A stretch of DNA of 64,000 nucleotides from Bacteroidota bacterium. GTDB taxonomy: Bacteria; Bacteroidota; Bacteroidia; Flavobacteriales_D; Sanyastnellaceae. Position 1 is the stretch's first letter. Every line of letters starts with the position of its first letter. The DNA is taken from contig JAQBTQ010000010.1 of NCBI GenBank assembly GCA_027624855.1, positions 1 through 64,000 on the forward strand, written 5' to 3'. Below are positions 1 through 7,876 of the stretch, piece by piece. Under the pieces are notes generated by a model. The model searched no databases. It was not told where the DNA came from and saw only the letters and a program-made list of their open reading frames with translations. A program made the translations under genes and the position numbers.

Positions 1-1700
1 GCAGTTGCCATCGCAATCATAGCCCGTCGCTGGGAAGTTGCCATCGCAATCACAAGCGCCTTCTGCAATACCATCGCCTCCGCAAACGCCACACTCATCC
101 AACTGCAAGCATGAACCGTCGTCATCCGTAGCATCAGCATTGTAGTTACATGCCGTCGAATCAGTACATCCCGCAACTTCAAATTCATCGCATGTACCAT
201 CGCCGTCGGCATCGTTCAAACAGTTGCCGTCACAGTCATATCCTGTCGCAGGGCCGTTGCCATCGCAATCACAAGCTCCATCTGCAATGCCGTCGCCTCC
301 GCAAACACCACACTCATCCAACTGCAAGCATGAACCATCATCTTCTGTCGCATCAGCATCGTAGTTACATGCTGTAGAATCCGTACAACCAGGAATGATG
401 TACTCACAGCTGCCATCATCATAATCAGCTGATGGATCATAGTTGGAAGCTGATTCATCGGTACAGCCACAAGCATTGCCGCCCGTACCGCTGCCACCTT
501 CACCTTCCGCGTTGAACGTTCCTACGCCATCGTAGGTGAACGTCTTGCGAATGTCATTCTCGCCATTGCCGTTACCGAAAATCTGAACGTTCAACGTGCC
601 AGATAGACCCGCTGAAGTCGTCATTTGCATCACCAATACACGGCCGTCCGTAGGTAAACCGTTTGGTGTGCCGTTCAATACGTACCAAGCTCCGCCTGTT
701 TGCGTATCCAACAAAATGTCTTGGCCGTCAATTGCACTGCCTGACTGGAACGCAGCTACATATGGCTGTGAACTGTCCTCTACTGTGCTGATTGCGACTT
801 CAGCTCCTGTGTTTTGGCTATCAATCCCAATCGTAATCCAGCTGTCCCCTCCGATTGTCGGGAAGAACGCAACAAAGGCTGGGTTGATGCCTGAAGCCAC
901 CGTAGATCCCAATGGATCGTTGTAGAATCCAGCTTCTGTGGCAATCGTCAATGGGTTTTGATCATTGCCATAAACGGAACTCACAAAGTCATCTGAGTTC
1001 GCAACATCTACATAAATACGATAGGTAACCATGCCCGCAATGATGTCGGTCGCATGCTCCTCTACCGTTAATGTGTAACCACTTGATTCACCGCCTGTGC
1101 CATCACCACCGCATGAGCAGTAGTCACATGAGCCATCATCGTCCGTGGCTGAAGCATCATAGTTACAAGCTGCTGAATCGGTGCAACCCGATTGCTCAGC
1201 ATCATCGCATACACCATTGTTATTGGCATCTGAAGTGCAAGTACCACCACAAACACCCAACGCGTCCAAGACGTTGCCTTCACAATCGCAAGCGCCCTCA
1301 GCAATGCCGTCTCCGCCGCAAACTCCGCACTCGTCCAATACATTGCCTTCGCAATCACATGCGCCATCCGCAATGCCGTCTCCGCCGCATACGCCACACT
1401 CATCCAATTGCAAACATGAACCGTCGTCATCCGTAGCATCTGCATTGTAGTTACATGCTGTAGAATCCGTACAACCCGCTGTCTCAAACTCATCGCATGT
1501 ACCATCTCCATCCGAGTCGTTTAAGCAATTTCCGTCACAGTCATATCCTGTTGCAGGGCCGTTGCCGTCGCAGTCACAAGCGCCTTCTGCAATACCGTCA
1601 CCCCCACAGACGCCACACTCATCCAACTGCAAGCATGAGCCGTCGTCTTCTGTCGCATCAGCATCGTAGTTACAAGCTGCAGAATCTGTACAACCTAAAA
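1..1700 (-). repeat. Array of Cys/Asp-rich modules ([10 protein letters not shown] / CTDSxACN type)
   Basis: Within the partial gene, modules encoding [19 protein letters not shown] recur at about 20-110, 260-330, 1310-1410 and 1560-1640. Modules encoding [21 protein letters not shown] recur at about 110-170, 340-400, 1140-1195, 1415-1475 and 1635-1700. Copies are close to identical at the DNA level, which points to recent expansion or homogenisation. This is also a region where short-read assembly could collapse copies. Confidence 0.8.
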
Positions 1701-2364
1701 CAGGATCTGTGCCCCCGCCACCTTCACCTTCCTGAAAAAAAGTGCCAACTCCATCAAATGCAATGGTCTTTCTGATATCCGTTGAACCATCGCCTAATCC
1801 AAAGATTTGAAAATTAAATTGCCCAGAGAAACCACCAGCGGTGGTGAATTGCATCACCAGAACTTGGTCGTTTTCGTCTGGCAGGCCATTGGGTGTCCCG
1901 TTTAGGACATACCAGGCACCTCCGGTTTGGGTGTCAATTAAGATATCTTGACCGTCAATAGCACTTCCAGATTGGAATGCAGCTACATAGGGCTGTGAAC
2001 TGTCCTCTACGGTACTAATCGCGACTTCAGCTCCTGTGTTTTGGCTATCAATCCCAATCGTAATCCAACTATCTCCTCCAATGGTGGGGAAGAAGGCAAT
2101 GAAAGCTGGGTTGATTCCAGAAGCTACAGTCGATCCCAATGGATCGTTGTAGAATCCCAATTCCGTTGAAAACGTGAGCGGATCGGTTTCATTCCCGTAA
2201 ACTGAACTTAAAAAGTCAGCAGAATTAACCATGTCAACGTACATCCGATAGGTCGTGTGACCTGGGATGATATCCGTTGCGTGCTCTGAAACTGTCAGTG
2301 AATACTGACTAAAAGTGAGTCCGGAAAACAAAATCCCGGCGCAAAGCAGTAAAATACGGCTCAT
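1..2364 (-). CDS. Large secreted Cys/Asp-rich repeat protein, C-terminal part outside window
   Basis: The frame is open from an ATG at 2364 to the window edge (at least 788 codons), so the C-terminus is missing. It begins with a signal peptide ([20 protein letters not shown]). A roughly 200-residue domain follows ([20 protein letters not shown]... to [14 protein letters not shown]), then Cys-rich modules of the types [21 protein letters not shown], [20 protein letters not shown] and [19 protein letters not shown]. A second, nearly identical copy of the 200-residue domain comes next, then more modules. The Asp-rich modules resemble thrombospondin type 3/MopE-like calcium-binding repeats of Bacteroidota surface proteins. 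That family usually ends in a T9SS sorting domain, which cannot be seen here. Function is inferred as cell-surface or extracellular; no enzymatic motif was recognised. Confidence 0.85.
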   Translation of the reverse strand, partial: MSRILLLCAGILFSGLTFSQYSLTVSEHATDIIPGHTTYRMYVDMVNSADFLSSVYGNETDPLTFSTELGFYNDPLGSTVASGINPAFIAFFPTIGGDSWITIGIDSQNTGAEVAISTVEDSSQPYVAAFQSGSAIDGQDILIDTQTGGAWYVLNGTPNGLPDENDQVLVMQFTTAGGFSGQFNFQIFGLGDGSTDIRKTIAFDGVGTFFQEGEGGGGTDPVLGCTDSAACNYDADATEDDGSCLQLDECGVCGGDGIAEGACDCDGNGPATGYDCDGNCLNDSDGDGTCDEFETAGCTDSTACNYNADATDDDGSCLQLDECGVCGGDGIADGACDCEGNVLDECGVCGGDGIAEGACDCEGNVLDALGVCGGTCTSDANNNGVCDDAEQSGCTDSAACNYDASATDDDGSCDYCSCGGDGTGGESSGYTLTVEEHATDIIAGMVTYRIYVDVANSDDFVSSVYGNDQNPLTIATEAGFYNDPLGSTVASGINPAFVAFFPTIGGDSWITIGIDSQNTGAEVAISTVEDSSQPYVAAFQSGSAIDGQDILLDTQTGGAWYVLNGTPNGLPTDGRVLVMQMTTSAGLSGTLNVQIFGNGNGENDIRKTFTYDGVGTFNAEGEGGSGTGGNACGCTDESASNYDPSADYDDGSCEYIIPGCTDSTACNYDADATEDDGSCLQLDECGVCGGDGIADGACDCDGNGPATGYDCDGNCLNDADGDGTCDEFEVAGCTDSTACNYNADATDDDGSCLQLDECGVCGGDGIAEGACDCDGNFPATGYDCDGNC
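500..2300 (-). repeat. Internal domain duplication, copies at about 1740-2300 and 500-1085
   Basis: Two copies of a roughly 185-codon domain are separated by Cys-rich modules. Both encode blocks such as [38 protein letters not shown] and [17 protein letters not shown]. Long stretches (for example around 765-850 versus 1985-2070) are nearly identical in nucleotides, including synonymous positions. The copies drift apart at their ends ([16 protein letters not shown] versus [15 protein letters not shown]). Confidence 0.8.
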
Positions 2365-2387
2365 TTTCGTGATGGTTTATGGCATCG

Positions 2388-2441
2388 TAAATATAGCGAA
2401 TTTCTCTATACTTCTCGATATTATTTCGAATTATCTCGATA
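2388..2441 (-). promoter_or_regulatory. Candidate promoter and operator of the repeat-protein gene
   Basis: On the minus strand, TATATTTA (2395-2388) lies 24 bases before the start codon and is one base off the Bacteroidota -7 consensus TAnnTTTG. Just upstream are three copies of an 8-mer: TCTCTATA at 2403-2410, TCTCGATA at 2413-2420 and TCTCGATA at 2434-2441 (plus-strand reading). Their starts are 10 and 21 bases apart, so all lie on one face of the helix, as expected for a cooperatively bound regulator. No regulator is identified. Confidence 0.4.
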
Positions 2442-2539
2442 AAATGATTTTTTTAGCCGTTCAAATTGATTGTTTCAATGGTGGTTTCCACTTGAAAAAT
2501 GGGTCGCTTAAAACGGTCTTTTGGGAATGATCAAGCACA

Positions 2540-2563
2540 AAAAAAGAGGGTCGCCCCTCTTTT
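2540..2563 (-). terminator. Rho-independent terminator of the RRM gene
   Basis: Perfect inverted repeat AAAAGAGGG (2542-2550) / CCCTCTTTT (2555-2563) with a 4-base loop. Read on the minus strand, it ends in a run of seven T. It lies 22 bases past the stop codon of the RNA-binding protein gene at 2585 and before the next minus-strand gene. Confidence 0.8.
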
Positions 2564-2584
2564 CTACGTCCTCATAGATTTCAT

Positions 2585-3127
2585 TTAGAAATCATCTAAA
2601 TCATCAAGCCAGTCCGTGTTCTTGGGCTTGAATTGTTTCATTTTCGCCGGTTTTGGTCCATCAGCGTAGATGTCTCTGCCACCTTTGGTCTTTCCTTTTT
2701 TGGCATTGGATTTTTTACGCGGCTCTTTTTTGCTTTCCGAATCCGAATCCCCATGACGGCTGAACTCCGCACCATTGTCCGCACGAACATTTGGAGTGCG
2801 GGGTTCTGAAGGTGAGGCGCGCGCAAAGGGTGGCTTCGAACCTGAGGAATCTCGGGAAGGGCGATTGCTATTCGATGCGTCTCTAGGACGATCCTCGGCC
2901 TCTTTGACGACCATTCTGAAACCCAAGAGTTCATGTCCATTTAACGCCTCAAGTGCAGCTTGACCAGCGGTCGAATCCTGCATTTGAACGAAACCAAAGC
3001 ATTTCGACTGTCCCGTGTCACGATCGGTGATGACTCGAGCGTATGCGACTTCTCCGTATTCGGAGAACAATTCAATCAAATGGTCGTCCGTGACCTCTCG
3101 ATTCAATTTGGCGACGAATAATTTCAT
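2585..3127 (-). CDS. RNA-binding protein with one RRM and a basic tail
   Basis: This 180-residue cytoplasmic protein has an N-terminal RNA recognition motif (residues about 1-78) with RNP2 (LFVAKL) and RNP1 (KCFGFVQM) visible. A low-complexity Ser/Arg/Lys-rich linker follows (NRPSRDSSGSKP, KKEPRKKSNAKKGK), then a short C-terminal segment ending DWLDDLDDF. Single-RRM proteins of this kind are common in Bacteroidota and Cyanobacteria and bind single-stranded RNA. The charged tail, longer than in the minimal 80-100 residue family, suggests additional nonspecific RNA contacts. The gene stands alone with its own terminator and a candidate promoter. The exact role is unknown. Confidence 0.85.
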   Translation of the reverse strand: MKLFVAKLNREVTDDHLIELFSEYGEVAYARVITDRDTGQSKCFGFVQMQDSTAGQAALEALNGHELLGFRMVVKEAEDRPRDASNSNRPSRDSSGSKPPFARASPSEPRTPNVRADNGAEFSRHGDSDSESKKEPRKKSNAKKGKTKGGRDIYADGPKPAKMKQFKPKNTDWLDDLDDF

Positions 3128-3190
3128 CTAAACTAAGGTGAGGTAAAAAAAGGTTGGGTTCAACCCAGAGATTTTCAAGTGTTAACAAAG

Positions 3191-3219
3191 CGAAAATACA
3201 TTATTTCGTCTTGACAAAA
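3191..3219 (-). promoter_or_regulatory. Candidate Bacteroidota-type promoter of the RRM gene
   Basis: On the minus strand, TTTTG (3219-3215), a 16-base spacer and TATTTTCG (3198-3191) resemble the Bacteroidota sigma-A consensus TTTG-N17-21-TAnnTTTG, with one mismatch in the -7 box. The site lies about 65 bases upstream of the start codon. Confidence 0.4.
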
Positions 3220-3372
3220 CTAACTTAAACCTTTAATCCTATTCAACAAGGCTCACAACCCCTGATTAGAAATGTGCTTCACCTTAAAATTTGGCACGGT
3301 GAATTTGAATTATTTCATGCTCCAGCAATGACAAGCTCATCGATTAGGTACTTTTGAACCAAATGATCGCCC

Positions 3373-5532
3373 ATGTTTCAGGATTCCACAAAACATCTAG
3401 CTGCTTTCAAATTCTCGATTGCCTCAATCATACTGGCAATTTCTGCATGCAATACGCCCAATAGTCCTATGAAAAACACGCTGGATTATCCGCCAACTCG
3501 CATTGAAGTCGTTAAAGACACACTTTTTGGAGTGGAAATACTCGATCCCTATCGCTGGCTAGAGGATGACCGCTCAGCGGAGACCATGGCATGGGTTGAC
3601 AGCCAAATCGCTTTCACGAATGCCTATATGGGGCAAAACCCATGGAGAGAGCCATTGCGCCAGCGATTCGAAGCACTTTACAACTATGAGAAAATTGGGA
3701 TGCCGCGAAAAATCGGCAAACGGTATTTCATTTCTAAAAATGACGGCCTCCAGAATCAGAGTGTCTGGTATGTTCGAGAGGGACTAACAGGAGAAGACGA
3801 GCTATTCTTGGATCCCAATAAATTATCTGATGATGGCACGGTTACGGCAACTTTGGGCAGCGCATCAAAGGATGAGCAATTCATTTCAGTGATTCAAAAT
3901 GAAGCGGGTTCCGATTGGCAGGAAATCCATGTCTACGATTTGACAACCGGACAGCCTCAAGGAGATGTGCTGAAATGGGTCAAGTTCTCCGGAACGAGCT
4001 GGGTTGGAAATGGATTTTATTACAGTCGATATCCGGCACCAGATGGCAGTGAATTCAGTGCTGAAAATACATTTCACAGTGTTTATTACCACGAAGTCGG
4101 AACGGATCAATCAGAGGATAGACTTGTTTTTCGCAACGACTTGGAACCGAATCGATATCACTTTGCTTACGCCACGGAAGATGAAAATTACCTCATCTTA
4201 AACACCTCTACGGGTACAGACGGCAACAGTTTGAGCTTTTTGGATTTGACCATTCCAAATGCAGAATGGATGCCTTTGGTCAACGGGTTTAATACCCGAT
4301 GTTCTGTCATTGATCATCACAATGGTCAATTCTTGGTGCTTACCGATCAAGACGCTCCAAAATATCGACTGGTTGGAATTTCAACACAAGACGTATCAAA
4401 CTGGACAGAAATCATTCCCGAATCCGATAATTTATTGGAAGGGGTGAATAGTACGGGCGGTCAACTCTTCGCGACCTATTTAAAGAATGCATGCAACGCC
4501 GTTGTTCGAATGGATATGGACGGTTCCAACGTTCGTCCCATATCGCTGCCAAATGATGCAGGAAGCGTGGGAGGATTTGGTGGTAAATCGGAAGCAACAG
4601 AGACCTTTTATGCATTCACTTCCTTTACCTATCCGACCAGCATTTATCGCTACGACATTGAAACAGGTGAAAGCACCTTATTCGCTGCTCCGACGGTAGA
4701 CTTCAATCCAGATGATTTTGTCGCAAAACAAGAATGGTATACTTCCAAAGATGGCACCAAGGTTCCCATGTTCATTGTTCACAAAAGCGGAATTGAGCTA
4801 GACGGAAATCGACCGACCTATCTATATGCGTACGGCGGATTTAACATCAGCCTGACTCCTAGTTTTAGCTCCTCGCTTTTGCTGCTTTTGGAAAATGATG
4901 GCGTTTACGCCATGCCAAATTTGCGCGGCGGTGGTGAGTTCGGTGAAGATTGGCATGAAGCCGGAATGCTCTTAAAGAAGCAGAATGTATTTGATGATTT
5001 CATTGCTGCGGGCGAGTACTTAATTGAAAGTGGATACACCTCTTCCGAGCGATTAGCGATTGCCGGTGGATCGAACGGAGGTTTGCTGGTTGGTGCGACC
5101 ATGGCCCAACGACCCGATCTCGCAAGTGTTGCTTTTCCAGCAGTTGGCGTCATGGACATGCTCCGCTACCACAAATTCACGATTGGTTGGGGGTGGATTC
5201 CAGAATATGGCTGTGCCGATAGTTCAAAGGCTGATTTTGAAAATCTAGCCGGCTACAGTCCTTATCACAACTTGAAACCAGGGACTGATTATCCCGCGAC
5301 CATGGTTACAACTGCTGACCACGATGATCGTGTGGTGCCTGCTCACAGCTTTAAATTCGCGGCTCGCTTGCAAGCATGTCAATCATCAATGCGTCCTGCT
5401 TTGATTAGAATTGAGAAGAATGCTGGACACGGCGCTGGCAAACCGACGTCTAAAATCCTCGATGAACAAGCAGATAAATGGGCATTCATGCTGAATGAAA
5501 TGGGCGTACCACTCGCATCTGGCCACGAATAA
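3373..5532 (+). CDS. Prolyl oligopeptidase (peptidase family S9A), probable lipoprotein
   Basis: 719 residues, the usual size for prolyl oligopeptidases, which cleave short peptides after proline. The N-terminal propeller domain begins PPTRIEVVKDTLFGVEILDPYRWLED-like, a family hallmark. The C-terminal alpha/beta hydrolase domain has the triad Ser567 (GGSNGGLL), Asp651 (ADHDDRVVP) and His686 (NAGHGAG). The chosen ATG gives a leader (IASIILAISAC) with a lipobox-like Cys. An internal ATG at 3469 (MKNTLDYPP) would give a cytoplasmic form. If the leader is real the enzyme is periplasmic, membrane-anchored and handles peptides from extracellular proteolysis. The RluA-type gene follows after 22 bases. 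Confidence 0.93.
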   Translation: MFQDSTKHLAAFKFSIASIILAISACNTPNSPMKNTLDYPPTRIEVVKDTLFGVEILDPYRWLEDDRSAETMAWVDSQIAFTNAYMGQNPWREPLRQRFEALYNYEKIGMPRKIGKRYFISKNDGLQNQSVWYVREGLTGEDELFLDPNKLSDDGTVTATLGSASKDEQFISVIQNEAGSDWQEIHVYDLTTGQPQGDVLKWVKFSGTSWVGNGFYYSRYPAPDGSEFSAENTFHSVYYHEVGTDQSEDRLVFRNDLEPNRYHFAYATEDENYLILNTSTGTDGNSLSFLDLTIPNAEWMPLVNGFNTRCSVIDHHNGQFLVLTDQDAPKYRLVGISTQDVSNWTEIIPESDNLLEGVNSTGGQLFATYLKNACNAVVRMDMDGSNVRPISLPNDAGSVGGFGGKSEATETFYAFTSFTYPTSIYRYDIETGESTLFAAPTVDFNPDDFVAKQEWYTSKDGTKVPMFIVHKSGIELDGNRPTYLYAYGGFNISLTPSFSSSLLLLLENDGVYAMPNLRGGGEFGEDWHEAGMLLKKQNVFDDFIAAGEYLIESGYTSSERLAIAGGSNGGLLVGATMAQRPDLASVAFPAVGVMDMLRYHKFTIGWGWIPEYGCADSSKADFENLAGYSPYHNLKPGTDYPATMVTTADHDDRVVPAHSFKFAARLQACQSSMRPALIRIEKNAGHGAGKPTSKILDEQADKWAFMLNEMGVPLASGHE

Positions 5533-5554
5533 TCAGCAGCGCGCAACCGATGGG

Positions 5555-6217
5555 ATGATGGACGTTGAGTTGGGGTACTTGGATGAGGATTTGCTGATTG
5601 CGTGGAAGCCACACGGCATGCTCACATCAGGAAACGCACCTGCGACCTTTCGCCAAAAGGTTCAATCCTATGTCATCAACAAGGATCTCGGAAGCGGGAA
5701 AGTCGAACCATGCCATCGTTTGGACTTTGAAACGAGCGGTTGGGTCATTTTTGGCCTCAATGAACATTCCATTCGCGTCATTTCAAGCGCTTTTGAAAAT
5801 CGTCTTATTGGTAAATCTTACTTCGCATTGGTGCACGGGCATCTTGAACGCAGACTCGATATCCGATTTCAACTAAATGGGAAGCAGGCGAAAACCATCG
5901 TTCGCCGAATTCAAAACGGAAAAATCGCTGGAGCGGGCAATGTATCGTTTGTCTTGATCACGATTGAATCCGGACGAACACATCAAATTAGAAAACATCT
6001 TTCCAGCATAGGGCATTCCATCGTAGGTGATCTTAAATACCCTGGGTTGAATAAAGTCTACCAAGGAAAGGGACTCTTTTTATGCGCTCATCACCTTTCT
6101 ATTCCTCACCCAAATCATAAGAACCCGGTTGAAGTTTGCAGATTACCTTCAAAAAAATTCTTGAAAATTCCCTTTATTCATCAAATCGGATTGGATGATT
6201 TCTTGGGCTTATCTTAG
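5555..6217 (+). CDS. RluA-family RNA pseudouridine synthase
   Basis: Isomerises uridine to pseudouridine in rRNA or tRNA. The catalytic-Asp motif is CHRLDFETSG (family HRLDxxTSG), followed later by RTHQIRKHLSSIGHSIVGD, the conserved C-terminal RluA block. The protein is about 220 residues with no N-terminal S4 domain, so it belongs to the short class. I chose the ATG at 5555 (MMDVELGYLDEDLLIAWKP) because alignment to the family begins there. An in-frame ATG at 5495 would overlap the peptidase gene and adds residues without family similarity. Target site not predictable. Confidence 0.88.
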   Translation: MMDVELGYLDEDLLIAWKPHGMLTSGNAPATFRQKVQSYVINKDLGSGKVEPCHRLDFETSGWVIFGLNEHSIRVISSAFENRLIGKSYFALVHGHLERRLDIRFQLNGKQAKTIVRRIQNGKIAGAGNVSFVLITIESGRTHQIRKHLSSIGHSIVGDLKYPGLNKVYQGKGLFLCAHHLSIPHPNHKNPVEVCRLPSKKFLKIPFIHQIGLDDFLGLS

Positions 6218-6256
6218 AACCATCTTAGCCTTTACCTTTTAATAAGGTCCATCACT

Positions 6257-7015
6257 ATGATTCTCCGTTTCATTCGCTCAAGCATAAGAATTCCGAGCTT
6301 TTTGATCATGACATTGATCTATGTCTTGGGCTTATTCTTCCTCAGAATATTTGCAGGAGCTGACCGAATGAAGAGCCATAAACTTTTGTTGCACTACATA
6401 CAAAATGTCTATCGATTGATGGGCATCAGGGTGTTCGTAGAAGGTGAATTACCCAATGAACCGACGCTTTTAATGGGCAACCACAGGAGCTACGTCGATA
6501 CGGTCATGATACCGAGTAAGATTCCGATGACCTATGTAGCCCGTTCCGAGAGTCGGTCTTGGCCTATCATCGGATGGGGAGCGTCACTGTTGGGGACCAT
6601 TTGGGTCGATAGAAAAAGTAAATCGAGCCGTAAAAGAACGAGAGAGGCCGTCAAAGAGCGCCTCGAATCGGGATTTGGAATCATCATTTTTCCTGAAGGA
6701 ACAACACACCGCGGGCCAGACCTTTTAGAATACCGCCCATCCATGTTCTACATCTGTGCCGAACACGGATTCCCCATCACGCCTATCGCAATCGAATACA
6801 AAGACCCAAACATTGCTTGGGTTGGCAAAACCATGTTCATACCACATGCATGGAAACATTTCGGAGCTCGAACCATCGATGTCAAGGTGTCATACGGAAA
6901 GACCTTTCGTGGAATCGAGGGTGGTGAAATGCTGAACGCCACAAGAGAATGGACACAAAAAGAAGTCCTTCGATTGAGGCAAGAGTGGGATAAAACGCTA
7001 ACAGATACTGCTTGA
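6257..7015 (+). CDS. plsC: 1-acyl-sn-glycerol-3-phosphate acyltransferase (PlsC family)
   Basis: 252 residues. Transfers an acyl chain to lysophosphatidic acid to make phosphatidic acid at the inner membrane. An N-terminal hydrophobic segment (IPSFLIMTLIYVLGLFFLRIF) is followed by the catalytic NHRSYVDT (NHx4D motif) and FPEGTTHRG (the FPEGTRS-like glycerol-phosphate binding motif). The length matches the family. Its stop overlaps the start of the following methyltransferase gene (TGATG). It could be a lyso-ornithine-lipid acyltransferase, since the same fold serves both; the PlsC name is by family. Confidence 0.85.
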   Translation: MILRFIRSSIRIPSFLIMTLIYVLGLFFLRIFAGADRMKSHKLLLHYIQNVYRLMGIRVFVEGELPNEPTLLMGNHRSYVDTVMIPSKIPMTYVARSESRSWPIIGWGASLLGTIWVDRKSKSSRKRTREAVKERLESGFGIIIFPEGTTHRGPDLLEYRPSMFYICAEHGFPITPIAIEYKDPNIAWVGKTMFIPHAWKHFGARTIDVKVSYGKTFRGIEGGEMLNATREWTQKEVLRLRQEWDKTLTDTA

Positions 7016-7875
7016 TGAAAGACCAATTGAAGTTTTGGTATCGAATGCTGTCAAACCGATGGCAGACCTTGCACTTGGATTATCCTGTTGAATTCAAGCC
7101 AAGGTCTTCGCCACAAATTGACAAGGGTAATCCAATGATTCAAGGGATTATCGCCAATGAACGCTCCGCTATTTCATCGTTTACATCAAGGATTTTAGAA
7201 TTCAAGGGGGAATTACAACAAATCAAGACCCGAGCTGATGAAACCAACCCCCTCCTTCCTGGTTGGAACAATGGCTTTCTGCCAGGTTTGGATATGGCCG
7301 CACTGTTTGCTGTCATTGCCCATCATCGCCCGCGAAAGTACATTGAAGTCGGTTCTGGAAATTCTACGCTGGTAGCTGCAGCAGCCAAAAGCCAATTCAG
7401 TCCGGATACAGAAATCACCAGCATCGACCCATTTCCGAGAGCTGACATCGATCAAATCTCACAACGAATTATCCGAACGCCGTTTGAAAAACTGGGCGAT
7501 GAATTGCTGGAAGAAATGGCTCCGGGCGATGTGCTGTTCATTGATAATAGCCATCGAATCTTGCCAAATTCTGACGGTACGGCTTTTTTCTTGGAGTGGC
7601 TACCCAAACTTCAACCTGGAGTTTTGGTTCAAATCCATGACATCTATCTCCCTTGGGATTATCCAAAGGACATGTGTCAAAGAGGATATTCAGAACAGTA
7701 CATGCTCGCCATGGCTCTCCTGAGCAATCCGATTCGATACAGACCATTTTTTCCCGCATTTTGGGTGCACCAGCAACAGGATTTCCGAAACAAACTCGCT
7801 CCAATTTGGAACCATCCAAACACCCAATCTGTCGAACCACATGGCGGTTCATTTTGGTTCCAAATAGGCGAATGA
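7015..7875 (+). CDS. Class I SAM-dependent methyltransferase-like protein
   Basis: 286 residues. A Rossmann methyltransferase core is visible: motif I IEVGSGNSTLVAAAA, then ITSIDPFPRADID, the post-motif VLFIDNSHRI and LQPGVLVQIHDIYLPWDYP. The pattern resembles the Methyltransf_24 group, often tied to sugar or surface polysaccharide modification. The substrate is unknown. The start overlaps the plsC stop, so the two are probably translated together. Its end is one base away from the end of the convergent subtilase gene. A TTG three bases upstream is a less likely start. Confidence 0.75.
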   Translation: MKDQLKFWYRMLSNRWQTLHLDYPVEFKPRSSPQIDKGNPMIQGIIANERSAISSFTSRILEFKGELQQIKTRADETNPLLPGWNNGFLPGLDMAALFAVIAHHRPRKYIEVGSGNSTLVAAAAKSQFSPDTEITSIDPFPRADIDQISQRIIRTPFEKLGDELLEEMAPGDVLFIDNSHRILPNSDGTAFFLEWLPKLQPGVLVQIHDIYLPWDYPKDMCQRGYSEQYMLAMALLSNPIRYRPFFPAFWVHQQQDFRNKLAPIWNHPNTQSVEPHGGSFWFQIGE

Positions 7876-7876
7876 A

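Noticed and set aside
216-1511. Open frames of 90-150 codons on both strands within the first 1.7 kb
   Set aside because: They are out-of-frame readings of the repetitive Cys-rich coding sequence and simply mirror its repeat period.
1-1700. CRISPR array, because of regularly recurring near-identical segments
   Set aside because: The repeats are in-frame coding modules of variable length that encode Cys-rich protein repeats, with no unique spacers and no cas genes.
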